Assembly (NCBI RefSeq): GCF_032854445.1
Contig: NC_088295.1
Location: 92,311,805 to 92,375,804, forward strand
Reading direction: 5' to 3'
DNA length: 64,000 nucleotides
Source of the DNA: Liolophura sinensis
Lineage: Eukaryota > Mollusca > Polyplacophora > Chitonida > Chitonidae
Shown here: positions 25,258 through 55,349 of the stretch, piece after piece
Layout of the letters: each line of letters begins with the position of its first letter
Numbering within the stretch: the first letter of the stretch is position 1
Position numbers and translations under genes: made by a program
The notes under the pieces: model-generated
What the model saw: only the letters and a program-made list of their open reading frames with translations
The model's database searches: none
What the model was told of the DNA's origin: nothing

Positions 25258-27299
25258 CGGGAATCTATATATAATGCCTGTCACAAAAGATTTCAAGAAA
25301 ATAAAATTTATTAAAACTGACCCAGGGTCAAAGGTCATTGAGAGTACAAGTGGCCTAAATCAATTGGAGCAACGATGTCTGCTGCTAGATTAACATCTAC
25401 AAGCATATTTAAGACAAATGCCAGGCACCATTTATTTTGGTTGTTTTATATTTAAATATGTACATGTACATTGTTTCTAGATGGGTCTTTAATCCATCAG
25501 TCATCTCCATTAGGTGACCGACACTTTATGAAAAAATTTTAAATATAAAAAGGGGGTGACCAAACTAGTTTTTTGTCTGTAAACACAATTGCAAAATGCC
25601 CTTATATGCGAATGACAGGATACAGCAGAAGGATGAACCACGGTATATGACATGAACTTACTGACACTGAACTTTCTACAGCAACATGTGGAATACATCT
25701 TGAACTATGGGCCACCATGCTGTTCAGCAGTCAAATATGCACATATCATTAGTCAATGTAGAGTCTTCACAGGAATGTGCTGAAGTCTTTGGCCCTCAAA
25801 TCCACAAGGCAATCTGATGTTAATCCCTGGTGGTAATTTATGTCATTGTATTTAATCATAGCAGCATTAACTACAATTTGCTGATGGAAATTACCACGTT
25901 ATACATAAATTATCTTAATAGAGTTTGGTTGTTAGAAGATGGTGATAGATATCAGAGACCCATCAAAACTGTTGCACTGGCAACCAGGATGGCTCTTGAG
26001 GATGGGCCTTGGCAGTCATTGTATTGCATTATGTCAAATTCTGACCTGATAAATAACAGGGCATCTATGTTTGCAGGTCACCTTGATGAAGATAGGGATA
26101 CAGCTCTGAACATTCCACAACAGGACTTCTTATAAAATAGATAATCTAAAGTGTCAAGCCCCCACAAGCTGTTACGTATTGGAACTCGCATATATGTATT
26201 GAATGTACATATATTACATACATGAAAAGATAGCTTGAATTCTTGTGAGCTTGAATTCAGTAAATGTTTTGTTGAGCGGTACTGGAGTCACATTTTCCTG
26301 TCACAGCAAAGTTCATCAAGTTGTTGAGCAAAATCAACGATCTGTAAAAATCTCCAGCAGTTCTTCAAACATTTGATGAGGCAAACAAGATATGTAAAAT
26401 CTGTTGGTGCCAGAGAGAGGATATACAATATATACAATATAATCTAAAGATGATCAGAATATTTTCCTTGTAGTTGTCATGTCAGTCACATTTATTCTTT
26501 ACCACTTTTGCCACATACATGTACACAAGTATACACCACAATAATACTCCCTTATAGGTTTACAGGACAATACAGTACGGATGAATCTTTATTTATGATT
26601 TGGAAGCAGCATAATAAAAACAAAGAAGAGTAGGAGTAGTAATAACATAGATTCCTAGTTTCCTAGTTTTCCTTCACGGTCTGCACACCATTTTACCTAT
26701 GGCTGTAATTTTCCAAAATATTCAGATGAGACAGAAGGAATCAAGTGTCATCAGCCTAGAGTGACAACTGATGTAGACTGTCATACTGCCATACCAGTGT
26801 GATTCCTGCCACAATATATAGTGTGATTGCCTTATCAAACTGTCCGCATGTGGTGGATATAAAATGAAGTTGTAGAACAACAACTAGATATATTACTGGA
26901 TTTCCGTACTGGATACTGGTATTAAATATCAGCTAAACATTAACTCTCCACCTTGCCTTCTCCGAACATGTTCCTTCACGCCACAAATGTTGGTCCACCT
27001 GAATGGGCTATTGGTATTAACATGTGATACTTCCAAATTCTTTACTCTTATTTGTTTTTTATTATAATAATGATTATTACTTTTTATGTTGTTTTTTTCT
27101 TACGTGTACAATGATAGCAGCCCCTTATATCCACGGCAATTAAACAATATGAAATACAACGTCCTGAAACAGATCATCCGGAACATGGTCACAGTTCACG
27201 TGATCAAAACATAACTTGTCGATTTCATACTTGTCTAGAGGTCTGTGCTAGAGCCTTGGCACACGCTGTTCGAAGCTTTAGCAGTTTCACTTACCAAAT

Positions 27300-27560
27300 C
27301 ACATTTAGGTTTCATGACACCGTGACTATGCGCAGAAAATTGGCCCAACATTTTATAAATCCGTCATTCCAGTATTGCGAATGTTTACCACTAACGTGCA
27401 TCGGAATCTTCTGAAGAGCTACAATATGGGAGGTAACTCTTGTCCACAAGCAAGTGGACTATTTCTCTAGTAGATTTTTCTGCAAATCCCTCTGGTCTCG
27501 CGAACTATACGCGGTCGGCGACGTTCGCGTGACCGCTTGAACACCTGGTCTGCTCTTTTT
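27300..27560 (-). promoter_or_regulatory. Candidate ZDHHC23 promoter (CpG-rich patch)
   Basis: A CpG-dense patch (TCGCGAAC, ACGCGGTCGGCGACGTTCGC at 27498-27528) stands out in a CpG-poor region upstream of ZDHHC23. A possible 5' UTR acceptor (ATATATAG) lies eight bases before the start codon, which would fit an upstream non-coding first exon. Weak evidence. Confidence 0.25.
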
Positions 27561-28350
27561 AGCCAATGTAGGCCTACATGTAGTTGTAGCAGGAATATTT
27601 AGTTTATCATTTTTTTTTCTTCACATCGTTAGACCATCTAATGAACAACATTATCATATCTCTACTTTTTCAGAAAGCCCGAAAAGAAACGTAATATTTT
27701 CCTTTCAGCGCTACTAATATTTGTCCCCAAAATTAGAAGACATAGGTATCCAGTGTATTTCAACACGATGAATATTTAGCCTCCTAGACCCGGGATGAGC
27801 GGAATTAGACACACTCATAAAGCAGGGTGCCAGAAATTATGGACGCTCTGTCCATACATACTTACAAGAGAATCTTATAGGCTTACTCATTGTTAAGATT
27901 AAGAAACTTAGAGTGAAGGCTCTTAGTGCAGTAAGCCTTGAGAGGCTAGTTTTTGCAGTAATAACCTGTGACGTTGATTGAATTCGTCACATAATGTGCA
28001 GGATTTAAAAATGCTACAAGGCGAGATACATGTATGTACACGCCACGTGCAGAATCCTTCAGTATATTTGCTGTCAATGTAAGCATAATTTAATTACAAT
28101 GTCAAAATTGAAGCGATATCCCACTTATTGTAAAGTCTGCGAGAGAGGGAACCGTTTTGGTCTTTGTACAAAGATAGGTCCACGTATAAGATGTAGGTAA
28201 CCATGTGAAGAGTCTAGGGATTCCTTTAAACCTAACGAATGTGGATATATATCTTTCACAGCCTTTGCTATATATGGATTATTTAGTGAATGTGAAAGAA
28301 CGAGCCTGTTGAGGATTTTTAAAAAAAATAGCTTCTGAATATAGTCGTAT

Positions 28351-28510
28351 TCAGTCTCCGCCCACCACATCTGTCATGTAGTCTCCGTCCATCATATCTG
28401 TTGTCATGTAGCCTCCACCCGTCACATCTCCCAGTCATGTAGTCTCCGCCCGTCACATTTCCCTTCCTTGTAGTCTCCGTCTCACATATATAGTCTCGTA
28501 TAGTTCCATC
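28351..28510. repeat. Short tandem array, about 27-31 bp unit
   Basis: Five or six imperfect copies of TAGTCTCCGCCCGTCACAT followed by CTnnnnTCATG. The array lies in intergenic DNA. Confidence 0.8.
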
Positions 28511-28533
28511 CCACATATCTCTCTGTCGTGTAC

Positions 28534-30058
28534 TTTCACCTGGTCTTACCGAATTTGACACTCCACGGATCGGTATCCCATCCAAGAAATCAGTTAATTG
28601 TTTGTATTGTAGAAAGATTTTATTTGCCGCTTAAACGTTTGTCTACACAAATGTATCTCACACTGGACCACTAGTCAGTCTGGCGGTGTACATGCATATG
28701 CATTGGATACTTGAGCACTGATGATCACGTATAATGATACCGATGATCACGTGAACATGCATATAGACAGGTAAGTTTTACATGGCTATACTATGAGACA
28801 CGCAAGACACTAGACGTGTAATTAGCGACTTAGCTAGAAGACCCTGCGGTTGTCCACACTGCGATTCCGACTCGTTGGTGGAAGCTTTCCTCTGCAACTC
28901 CGCATTACCGGATGATGTGTGAATGCAAGCTGCATTCACCAGTTTTCTGTCTGTCTGTTTGTGTGGATACACCGTAACACAAGTGTGCATAGATGGGAAT
29001 ATGTCTTGTAAGATTTCAGGTAGCTTGGAGACGGCGGGACAGTTGTGGAATGCGTCCTACCTCCCCCCTTGACCCCCCACTCCCGGTCATATCTTGATTA
29101 TTTCATTCATTTAATTCTTATTTAAAGCCATACTCAGGAAGGAAGCACAGTGACCAGCGTGCTCATATTTATGAATATTGCCATTCACACACACCGGTCT
29201 GGTGTTAACAGTAATGCAATAAAAGCAATGCAGGGTTACTTTCTGAAGCATAAATTACATCTAAAATCAATATATTGACTGTAAGACCCATAGTGCTCAG
29301 AGTAATTACCGCTCTTTCTGCACTGTACTCAACTCACCTCATGGATTAACTCTGCGGATGAAGTAGTGAAAGTTGGATTTGAACAGCCAGCGTTTTGTAT
29401 ATTTGCCCATGCCATGTAGTGAGGGTCAACTATAGCATACTACTGATGTGGCAGTTGACAACGTGCATATCGGAGTGAACATTTTCGGGTAGACATCGCA
29501 TATATATTAACTGTGCTGTGGACAAGTGATCATTTGCGTGACAATAGAGGTCGCCTTGAGTACCAGGGCATGTCTGTCATACCTAGGTTGACGGGTAATA
29601 TCCTCGTACTACAAACATGCGTCACGTCTGACGGATATACACGCGTCATGCAGTCATGTCTTTGGTGGATGTTTTCCTCTGAAATTCCGCATTACCGGAT
29701 GATGTTTGAATGCAAGTTGCATTTAACCAGTCCCCAACTAATTTCACCTGGTCTTACCGAATTTGACACTCCACGGATCGGTATCCCATCCAAGAAATCA
29801 GTTAATTGTTTGTATTTAAGAAGACATTATTTAATGTATTATACAAATGTATCTCACACTGGACCACTAGTCAGTCTAGCGGTGTACATGCATGTGCACT
29901 GGATACTTGAGCACTGATGATCACATATAAAGTCCAAGTGTTCTGTCTGTCTGTTTGTGTGGATACAGCGTAACAACTATGTGTAGACAGGGGTGTTTCC
30001 TGTAAGATTCCACGTAACCCGGAGACCGCGGAACAGGTGTGGAATGCGTCGCAACCAA
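28534..30058. repeat. Two-copy interspersed repeat with rearranged blocks
   Basis: A 75-bp stretch starting TTTCACCTGGTCTTACCG is identical at 28534-28608 and 29742-29816. It is followed by about 100 bp of near-identical sequence (TCTCACACTGGACCACTAGT). Another block (TCCGCATTACCGGATGATGT) lies after it in copy 1 (28890) but before it in copy 2 (29685). A third block (TCTGTCTGTCTGTTTGTGTG) ends both. Order is A-B-C against B-A-C, suggesting remnants of a longer tandem or mobile unit. Confidence 0.8.
29180..29276. repeat. 97-bp exact copy of a segment of the Na+/K+-ATPase 3' UTR
   Basis: Identical base for base to 32283-32379, from GCCATTCACACACACCGGTC to CTAAAATCAATATATT, in direct orientation. 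The match stops abruptly on both sides. A 21-bp block just upstream (GAAGGAAGCACAGTGACCAGC, about 29143-29163, here in two overlapping pieces) also occurs inverted at about 31400 in the same 3' UTR. Confidence 0.9.
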
Positions 30059-30445
30059 AAAAAAAAAATATATGTATTTTTGTCATTTAGCACTGTGACC
30101 CACTTGCATTTTTTCAATATTTAATGTTGAAGACAAGTTAATATTGCTCCTCTCCATATATAAATACATTTCCGTATCTAGGTTTTTTTAAATATTTTTT
30201 TAATATTGCTAAATCAATTATCAGTAATAGTGGTAGTTTTTCACTTACTTTATATCAAATATATGGTAAGTTTCCGATTATATGGCGGAGAGTGAGAAAC
30301 AAAATGGATCCAATCTTTGGTGCAGTGTGATCCCATCCATGTAGGATTCAACGTAAACGCAATTTAAAAATGCTACTCCAGGTTTGTACCGAGGTACTGT
30401 ACCGGAGATTCATTAAATTTATTTCTCGCATTTCACGGTTGTTAC

Positions 30446-30592
30446 TGTGGCCAGCATTATGGTGGGAGAAAATCCACAACCATCAGCAGGTTGCTGGAAG
30501 TCCTTCCCACGTATGACCGAAGAGGAAGCCAGCATGTGATGGACTTGATAGGCTCCTGGCTCATTGTGCTGCCCCAGGCCACAGGATTCATG
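30446..30592 (-). mobile_element. Decayed SINE (family A), minus orientation
   Basis: Plus-strand GGCCAGCATTATGGTGGGAG, CAGCAGGTTGCTGGAAGTCC and GAAGCCAGCATGTGATGGAC are the reverse complement of the family A body and B-box side. The tail is missing. Confidence 0.75.
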
Positions 30593-30924
30593 AAGAATCC
30601 AAGGCTGAAGGATGATGTTCAGCAATGAGGAAGTGGATCACTGTTCATAAGACTGGTATTCACGTCAAGATTAAAAACAGGGAGGAGAATATTTTTCCTC
30701 AAAATCAACTGTAATGTCGTCTACTAGCTCATCCTCCAAAGATAAAACTGATTGTTTTAGCTGTTTGGTTCAAGACACTCTGAAAATCCTTATCACTAAA
30801 ATCAGGTGAAAATTCACATCCTCGTGTACAAAGAGCATGGAGGACACAAGTTGCCATGTAAATTACAATCCATTACTGCCGAGCACTGCACTTTACAGAT
30901 CATGCAAGAAAGAACGAAGCCAAT

Positions 30925-32597
30925 GAGGTTTGTTTAAAGACTTTATTGGCTAAAGTTCAGTGCATATTTTACTTCATATTGGTTCTTTACCAGTCACATT
31001 AAGACTACTGTGGTTTACTGTGATGGCCGTAAGAGCTTTGTAGGTGGACCCGTGAGAACAGAAAACCAGCTACTAGCTGTGCAGGCATCACAGGCAGCTC
31101 CAGTGGGAGGGGTAGGTCTGGGAGAGAAGCTTCCTACCAAAACAGTGGGGGGAGAAGGCTGTGAGCACACAGGGGGTACACTATCCACCACCCTGCCAGA
31201 CTCATGCAGCTTAATGTGACCTGAAGGACAGAGTATGTTTCTAAATAACATAACAATCTTTAAAAAAAGTATTAAAACTAGATGGAACATTCCTGATTAA
31301 TAAACAATACAAACATCAATTGATGGTGCCGAAGACAGAGCAGTGTTGAAGAAATACACTAATGTATAACAAGCTATGGTCTTACAGCAGGTAACAGGCT
31401 GGTCACTGTGCTTCCTTCTGATTCTTCAAAACATGTTAAAATCTCAAACTAACTTAACTGTAACAGACATAACAGTGTACAGGTACATCCACTGCTGTAC
31501 TTAATACTGGATCAAGATCATGACTTCCTGGTGTTATCTGGAACCGAGCACCCCTGAGCGGCTTGGGAGTGGGGGAAGGGCTACATTGGTGTGCTGAACA
31601 CTCAGCATTAAGGTAGGTAACTGGAATGTACATAACACAGAATTCACAGACACGCACTAGGATATCACACAGCGGCTAGAGCGCACAGGTTAGCTGGATC
31701 TACACAGGTGAAGGCAGGGATACACAGGCCCCGGGCTAATTAAACTGCGTATTGACTGGAGGACTGGTAGACCTGACTGGCCACTATATCCTCTGTACAC
31801 AACTCTAACTAGGGTTACTGATATGCTTCATTCTTGCTCCGTTCTTTAGAATGTACCAATTATACATCTCAAGGCTTGTAAATGCTTAGTTTATGTATAT
31901 ATATATATGACAAACAAATAAGACATCACAACATTCAAAGCCTGCCTCATACAGTGGGCTGTAAAACTTAATGAGATGAGTCTTGAGTACCATTACAGCC
32001 ATCATAAATCAACAGAAATTTCAGTAAAAAATCTTAAAACCATTCAAGACAAAACACACAAAAAATGTAAAAATTGTTTCAGCAATGGTGACATTTGCTT
32101 TGGGTAAAGTGACAACAGTTGTGCTTACACACAAGTAACTATGAATACACCTAATCTAGGGACAGCTATACAAGATTAAGATCCAGGGTATATAGAATTG
32201 ATAAAATTGTAACCTTTTGCTAGAGGCCTAGTAAGGCCAGCTACCAATAGTCTATGAGAACTTCAATAATGCTTGATGAATCGCCATTCACACACACCGG
32301 TCTGGTGTTAACAGTAATGCAATAAAAGCAATGCAGGGTTACTTTCTGAAGCATAAATTACATCTAAAATCAATATATTCACATGTATTCTTGATTATTG
32401 TTTTCAATTTCTTCTTGTCTCACTAGAACATTGTCAATCCTATACCAACAACCCAATTCAATGTCTATACAATCTTCACATAACAGGCAACGCCCAGTAA
32501 TAACCATGTAGTGGCCCCCCTAAAAACACTGGGAGCCTCCCAGACACCTGGCAATACAGTGATTATTGAAATACTCCTACTGGCTCTAGGCGTGTCG
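30925..32597 (-). other. Na+/K+-ATPase alpha 3' UTR
   Basis: About 1.7 kb from the stop codon to a canonical minus-strand AATAAA. It contains the 97-bp segment also present at 29180 and a C-rich tract in sense orientation near 31100-31170. Extent is inferred from the signal. Confidence 0.55.
30942..30947 (-). terminator. Polyadenylation signal of the Na+/K+-ATPase gene
   Basis: Plus-strand TTTATT is AATAAA in sense, in the context CCAATAAAGTCTTTAAACAA. It is the best-placed signal after the stop at 32598; a nearer functional signal is possible. Confidence 0.5.
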
Positions 32598-50602
<18,005 letters not shown>

Positions 50603-50760
50603 CTTGACAATGGGCGGTCTCTCCAAGCGAGATGGCGTAACCACGTGATCAATTCAGGTGCCAATCATTTCTTGACGTCAACTGACGTGTGAGGCACATT
50701 TATACCTCATAGGTCGCAATTTGATTGGCTGGAACAAATGCCCTATTCAATTTCTATACC
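50603..50760 (-). promoter_or_regulatory. Proximal promoter of the Na+/K+-ATPase gene
   Basis: Upstream of the exon 1a ATG lie an E-box CACGTG (50642-50647), a perfect palindromic CRE TGACGTCA (50673-50680), a second CRE half-site TGACGTG (50683-50689) and a sense-strand CCAAT (50724-50728). CRE/ATF sites regulate mammalian alpha-subunit promoters, so this is plausible. Transcription start not located. Confidence 0.5.
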
Positions 50761-51900
50761 GGCAAAGACCGCATGGCATTTTAGCCGACGAGGCAGATGT
50801 TACTTGGACATGTAGTATACAGTGAATGTAAGGTGCCCTAACCAAATACAGCCGTGCATGGCAGCAGTGGTTGAACTCTGTGAGTTCGAAACTCGAATTC
50901 ACCAAGTGATCCCAATCCCATGCATTAAATGTACAGTTATTAGTGCTCTGTGTAGTTACACTTGCATGCCCATGTTAAATTAGAATGGTATATGTACATT
51001 AGTTATCTCCCCTGATTCGAAAACATATGACACTCGGGTCAACCGCGTTTGAGTAGTGTTTTGTTGAAAGGCCAGGTTGAATTTTGGAAACCATGCAAAA
51101 TACCTCCTAAAGAACAATCTTCTGAGATCATTTACATACACGTGTTCAGATTTCATCATAGCTAGGTGACCCAGGACTTGAGACACAGAGGGAGGTAACT
51201 TTGTATAGTACTTCATGAGTCGAGTAACACCGGAATTTATTTCTTCAGAGGTCAGTTATTCGTTATGAATGAACGGATGGACGATTCGTTTGGAATTAAT
51301 GTTATATAGGCCTATTTTGCAACAAGCTGGTGTTTAGTTCAAACAGTGTTTTCATTATTGTCAAGTAATGTTAATTACATAGCAGATCTTTAAAACCCAT
51401 GAAGTACAGTAAATAAACACTGTTCCCCCAAATGATCATGATCGCTGCACTACGCCCTAGCTATAGCTGTAATCACATCCCAGGTGGGCATTGTAAGGGT
51501 TATGTAAAAGGCAGTTATATCGTTGTCAACGCCTGAATAAATGCCCACTGTTATACTTTGATTTTGGTCAACTGAAATCGCGGCAGAGTTTGGCTAAATT
51601 TCTAATGTAAAACGGCTTAATACCAGTATTGACTAATAAACCACCGTGCCCAGGCCTATATATGCAGCGTCATATGTCCGCTGTATGCTTACATGCTGCA
51701 TAGGCCCCCCTATATAGTACTCCGGCACAGATGTGTAATCAAATTTCACTCAGTTGCTTATAGCAAGAATATTGTATAATGAACGGTGTTCTTTTATGCT
51801 CATTGCGCCCTCGTGTCGAAACGCTGATCCTAGACCTTCGTAAGTGAGATACATGTCTAAGTGAGAGATTCGTAATTTCGTAATACTGTGTTATACACTC

Positions 51901-51903
<3 letters not shown>

Positions 51904-51969
<66 letters not shown>
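51904..51969. repeat. (TA)n microsatellite, about 33 dinucleotides
   Basis: Uninterrupted AT alternation running into an imperfect (CA)/(TA) mix up to about 52003. Confidence 0.98.
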
Positions 51970-51977
<8 letters not shown>

Positions 51978-52424
51978 TATACACATATACACACATACAT
52001 ACAAATCCATTCTCTTATTTACCACAAGTGATGAGCTCATTCTCAGTGTTGTATTCTCAATTTTGTATAAAGCAGAATTTACATATATTATATATATTGC
52101 AGGGTGATCCGTCATACACTTTCACGTGGGACTATACTTGAGCGTTTTGAGAAATACTACAAATCATTCAGAAATGTCAGCCTGCTTGTCGTTAAGTTTG
52201 ACATCATCAGGATGACACAATGTACATGACGGATAAAATTCGATTAACTTATCCATGGAATGACCATCCACTGGGCATTTCTTTGCATGCACTGCATTCT
52301 GTCGTTATACGCGGGGTATATATATAATCGCATTTTAACGGGCCTTTGTAAGTTCGTTAGTAAACACGAACACCTCCTCACGAAAAAAGAAAGGAATTAT
52401 TAATCCAAGTTCGAATCCAAAACC

Positions 52425-53030
52425 AGCAATTTTTATGGTTTGCTAAAATTCATAAATCTGAGCAAATCAGAGATGCTAATGAAAGTCAAAAATCGGAATA
52501 CATTACTCTACCCCATCCCAGTGATCTTAAATTTAGACCCATCATATTGCTGGCCCGTGTTCACCAACACAAATATTAAGCCATCTTACTGATATATTAC
52601 TTAAACAATTTCTAGATGACATTAAAATTAGCTTAGGGATGATTTAGATTTCCTGAATCATTTACCTCAGGAAGTAGAGGAAGAGGCTAAAATGGCCACA
52701 TTTGACGTACACAGTCTATGTAGTAGTATTCCACACGACCTAGGACTAGAAGCTATGCAATACTGACTTACTAACTTTTCTAGCTCACTCCACCAACGTT
52801 TTAAAGGTGAATTAATCAATGATAGTATTAAATTTATTTTGAACAATAATTCATTTTGCCTCAACAATGAACACTACATGCAAATTTTAGGTACTACCAT
52901 GGGAACCAAAATGACCCCAGTATACGAAACATTTGTGATGGGGTTTCTTGAAATTAAGTTGTATGAAACTATTTCCTCGAAATACGGAACTGAGTATGGT
53001 AAATGGAATCACTGTATACATACAACAAAC
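52425..53030 (+). pseudogene. Penelope-like element reverse transcriptase remnant
   Basis: Fragments in shifting frames, broken by stops: TLPHPSDLKFRPIILLA, ATFDVHSLCSSIPHDL, then SFCLNNEHYMQILGTTMGTK followed by MTPVYETFVMGFLE. The ATFDVxSLxxSIPH and YxQxxGTxMGTxxxP arrangement is typical of Penelope-like reverse transcriptases. The sequence ends before the catalytic YxDD would appear, and there are several in-frame stops, so it is non-functional. No GIY-YIG endonuclease was seen downstream. Confidence 0.75.
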
Positions 53031-53049
53031 ATCGCAAGATTATACATAG

Positions 53050-53100
53050 TGAACATTCTTGAGTACGGCGTAAAACACCATTCAAATAAATAAATAAATA
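53050..53100 (+). mobile_element. SINE family A 3' tail joined to the Penelope remnant
   Basis: ATTCTTGAGTACGGCGTAAA, ACACCATTCAAATAAATAAA matches the extreme 3' end of family A, starting about 20 bases after reverse-transcriptase homology fades. Confidence 0.75.
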
Positions 53101-53213
53101 CACAGTGAACAGGATGGTAATCTGTCACTATGCATGTCTTCATTTCTTTCTTATTTGTCTTTATACCAGTGAGAGTTTTCTGTTCAAAAAATGCGGGTAA
53201 TCTTACACGATGC

Positions 53214-53245
53214 AGGTAGAATAGATTCTAGAATCTATTCTACCT
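53214..53245. repeat. 32-nt perfect palindrome
   Basis: AGGTAGAATAGATTCT is followed immediately by its own reverse complement, centred on TTCTAGAA. It has no spacer and no nearby tandem copies. No coding or transposon context was recognised. Confidence 0.95.
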
Positions 53246-53827
53246 CCATGCTTACACCCCGAGCCCTTTATATAGTTACTTTAAAAAAAGTCTCGCTGTC
53301 AGGATAATTAATCGGTCTGGATTTTCAAGAAACGACAAGACTTTGTTTTCAAGTCATTGAAAGAAAAATCAACAAATATACTATAATTTGAGTTATTCAG
53401 GAAGAGGGATGGAAACAGAGCGGATGTGCTCAGTAACTGAACAAACCAATGTTTATCTGGAATTCGTACGAAGTAAGCCATGGGATGCGACGTGTTAAAG
53501 CATCTGGAAATAATGTCGCGTCACTCATATACCCTACGCTCACATAAGATCAAAAGGCAAACCAATCAGGATACGAGTGATGCAGAGGTAACTTGCTCCT
53601 AATTGATCAAAACTCATAACAAGGAGGCACTTTCGAATGACTCAGTGTGCGCGATTTCGCTTACTCTGTTGAACTGCGATACCTCGGTTATACATCAAAA
53701 ACAAGAAAGTTATAGGTTTTTTTAAGCTTTATCAGTGTATTTATATGTATTTAGTCTGGAGTAATCTTTTCCTTTTAAACATCCACAAATGTTATAAATT
53801 TACGACAGTATTTAGTACCATACACAA

Positions 53828-53828
<1 letters not shown>

Positions 53829-53907
<79 letters not shown>
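53829..53907. repeat. (TA)n microsatellite, about 39 dinucleotides
   Basis: Uninterrupted TA alternation; likely length-variable. Confidence 0.98.
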
Positions 53908-53910
<3 letters not shown>

Positions 53911-54096
53911 CAAATGCATTACATAGACCTCGGATCAAATCCTATAGTTCGGGAGGGGTGTAATGTCTGTTGTTTTCGGAATGATACTTCAGTGGCTGCC
54001 CAGCACTTCGGCGGCATGCATTTGCTCTGCCACAAAAGAGACAGAATATATACAGGCTGCACGCACCTTATCGCCATACATATGACTTCAACCGGC

Positions 54097-54345
54097 TGTA
54101 CGATTTGATTTATTTACTTATTTGATTGGTATTTTATGCCGTACTCAAAAATATTTCCATATACGACGGTGGCCAGCATTATGCCGGGGGAAACCCTCGA
54201 CCATCCGCAGGTTGCTGATAGACCACATACGGCCGGAGAGGAAGCTAGCATGAGCTGGACTTGAACTCCCAGCGACCGCATTGGTGAGAGGCTTCTGGGT
54301 CATTACGCTGCGCCAGCGCGCTAACCAACTGAGTGTACGATTTGA
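54097..54345 (-). mobile_element. Full-length SINE (family A), minus orientation, 12-bp target-site duplication
   Basis: Flanked by the perfect duplication TGTACGATTTGA at 54097-54108 and 54334-54345. Minus-strand head CTCAGTTGGTTAGCGCGCTG, B box GGAGTTCAAGTCCAGCTCAT, body and tail GTACGGCATAAAATACCAAT, then (AAAT)n. Confidence 0.93.
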
Positions 54346-55059
54346 AACCCCAAGCCTACATACATACATTGAAATGTATTACAGAAGAGTTCGGTGAAGA
54401 TAGCGGGCCGCGGAACAATACCGTGCACGCACGAACGGTGACTGTGCTTCTCCCCTCACATATGGCGTATCACAGGGCGCGACCCGCAACACGAGGATCG
54501 TATCAGTAGATTTGCATCGTCCTCATGCAGTGGGGTCGAGTCCCTCGAGGTTCTGGACGAAATGTCCTCGTTGAGTTTCCATACCTAGGAGTTTTAGGGA
54601 CCTTAGCTTTTTTTGGGTCGGATATATATTAGACAGTATGCCTTAGCAAACCCAAACTATATGACGTGCCCGCGAAAAGGACAACAGTATGCAATATTTG
54701 GCTGTTTGCTATCATAATTTTAGTCACTGGCTATCTGAAATACTAGAACTTCGGGGGCCTATAGACTTCGGCCTTACTATATAGTGGTATATCTCACGGG
54801 TCGTGAAGTTTCAATAAATTTAGCTTAAGGGATACATGAAAAGGTTCTATAAAATGGAGAGTATGGTTGTAATTAAGGAAAATGAAGCAAGAGCCAAAAG
54901 ACTAGAATTTGTTTTTGCATTTTTGAGGTATACTTTAGATTTCTTGATAACTTATTTATGCATATTCTATGTCAATGGTCGGAAATATTCGAAAATAACG
55001 TCATCGATGAGCATACTGAGAAAGCGAGCAAAATTCGAGCTCCACCCGCTGTTTTTGCC

Positions 55060-55127
<68 letters not shown>
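55060..55127. repeat. Compound (TA)n(TG)n microsatellite
   Basis: About 12 TA followed by about 22 TG dinucleotides, about 220 bases upstream of the TOM70 start codon; (TG)n can adopt Z-DNA, so it might influence the promoter. Confidence 0.97.
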
Positions 55128-55129
<2 letters not shown>

Positions 55130-55349
55130 GGCCATATCGTATGCCAGTAATTCCGTCGTATAGAATAAAAGCCAATATTTCATGCATATCCATTAAGGTG
55201 TTTATACATTTTGATCACTTATATATCTTTGCATTGGACAAGCAAGTTGCTTGAAACAATACTTAGTGGGCCAACATGTGCGTGCATTTGTGAAACGGTA
55301 ATTAAGGGGAGATAACTTCAGCTCGCTAACTATTTGAGCTCCGAGCACG

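Larger units (their letters stand above)
25258..30924. other. Intergenic DNA between ZDHHC23 5' end and Na+/K+-ATPase 3' end
   Basis: I found no supportable gene here. The stretch holds a possible ZDHHC23 5' UTR/promoter near 27.4 kb, a short tandem array (28351-28510), a two-copy rearranged repeat (28534-30058), a 97-bp copy of ATPase 3' UTR sequence (29180-29276) and a decayed SINE (30446-30592). AT-rich and otherwise featureless. Confidence 0.5.
50761..55349. other. Intergenic DNA between divergent Na+/K+-ATPase and TOM70
   Basis: No supportable cellular gene. Contains long dinucleotide repeats, a dead Penelope-like reverse transcriptase, two SINE pieces and a 32-nt perfect palindrome. 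The TOM70 5' UTR/promoter presumably lies just before 55350 (GGGGAGATAACTTCAGC at 55307). Confidence 0.55.

Noticed and set aside
25830..26135. 101-codon plus-strand open frame as a small gene
   Set aside because: No recognisable motif, no clear splice or start context, AT-rich intergenic DNA; not supportable.
31010..31219. Plus-strand open frame rich in Gly/Thr
   Set aside because: Lies antisense within the Na+/K+-ATPase 3' UTR; no family resemblance or splice sites.
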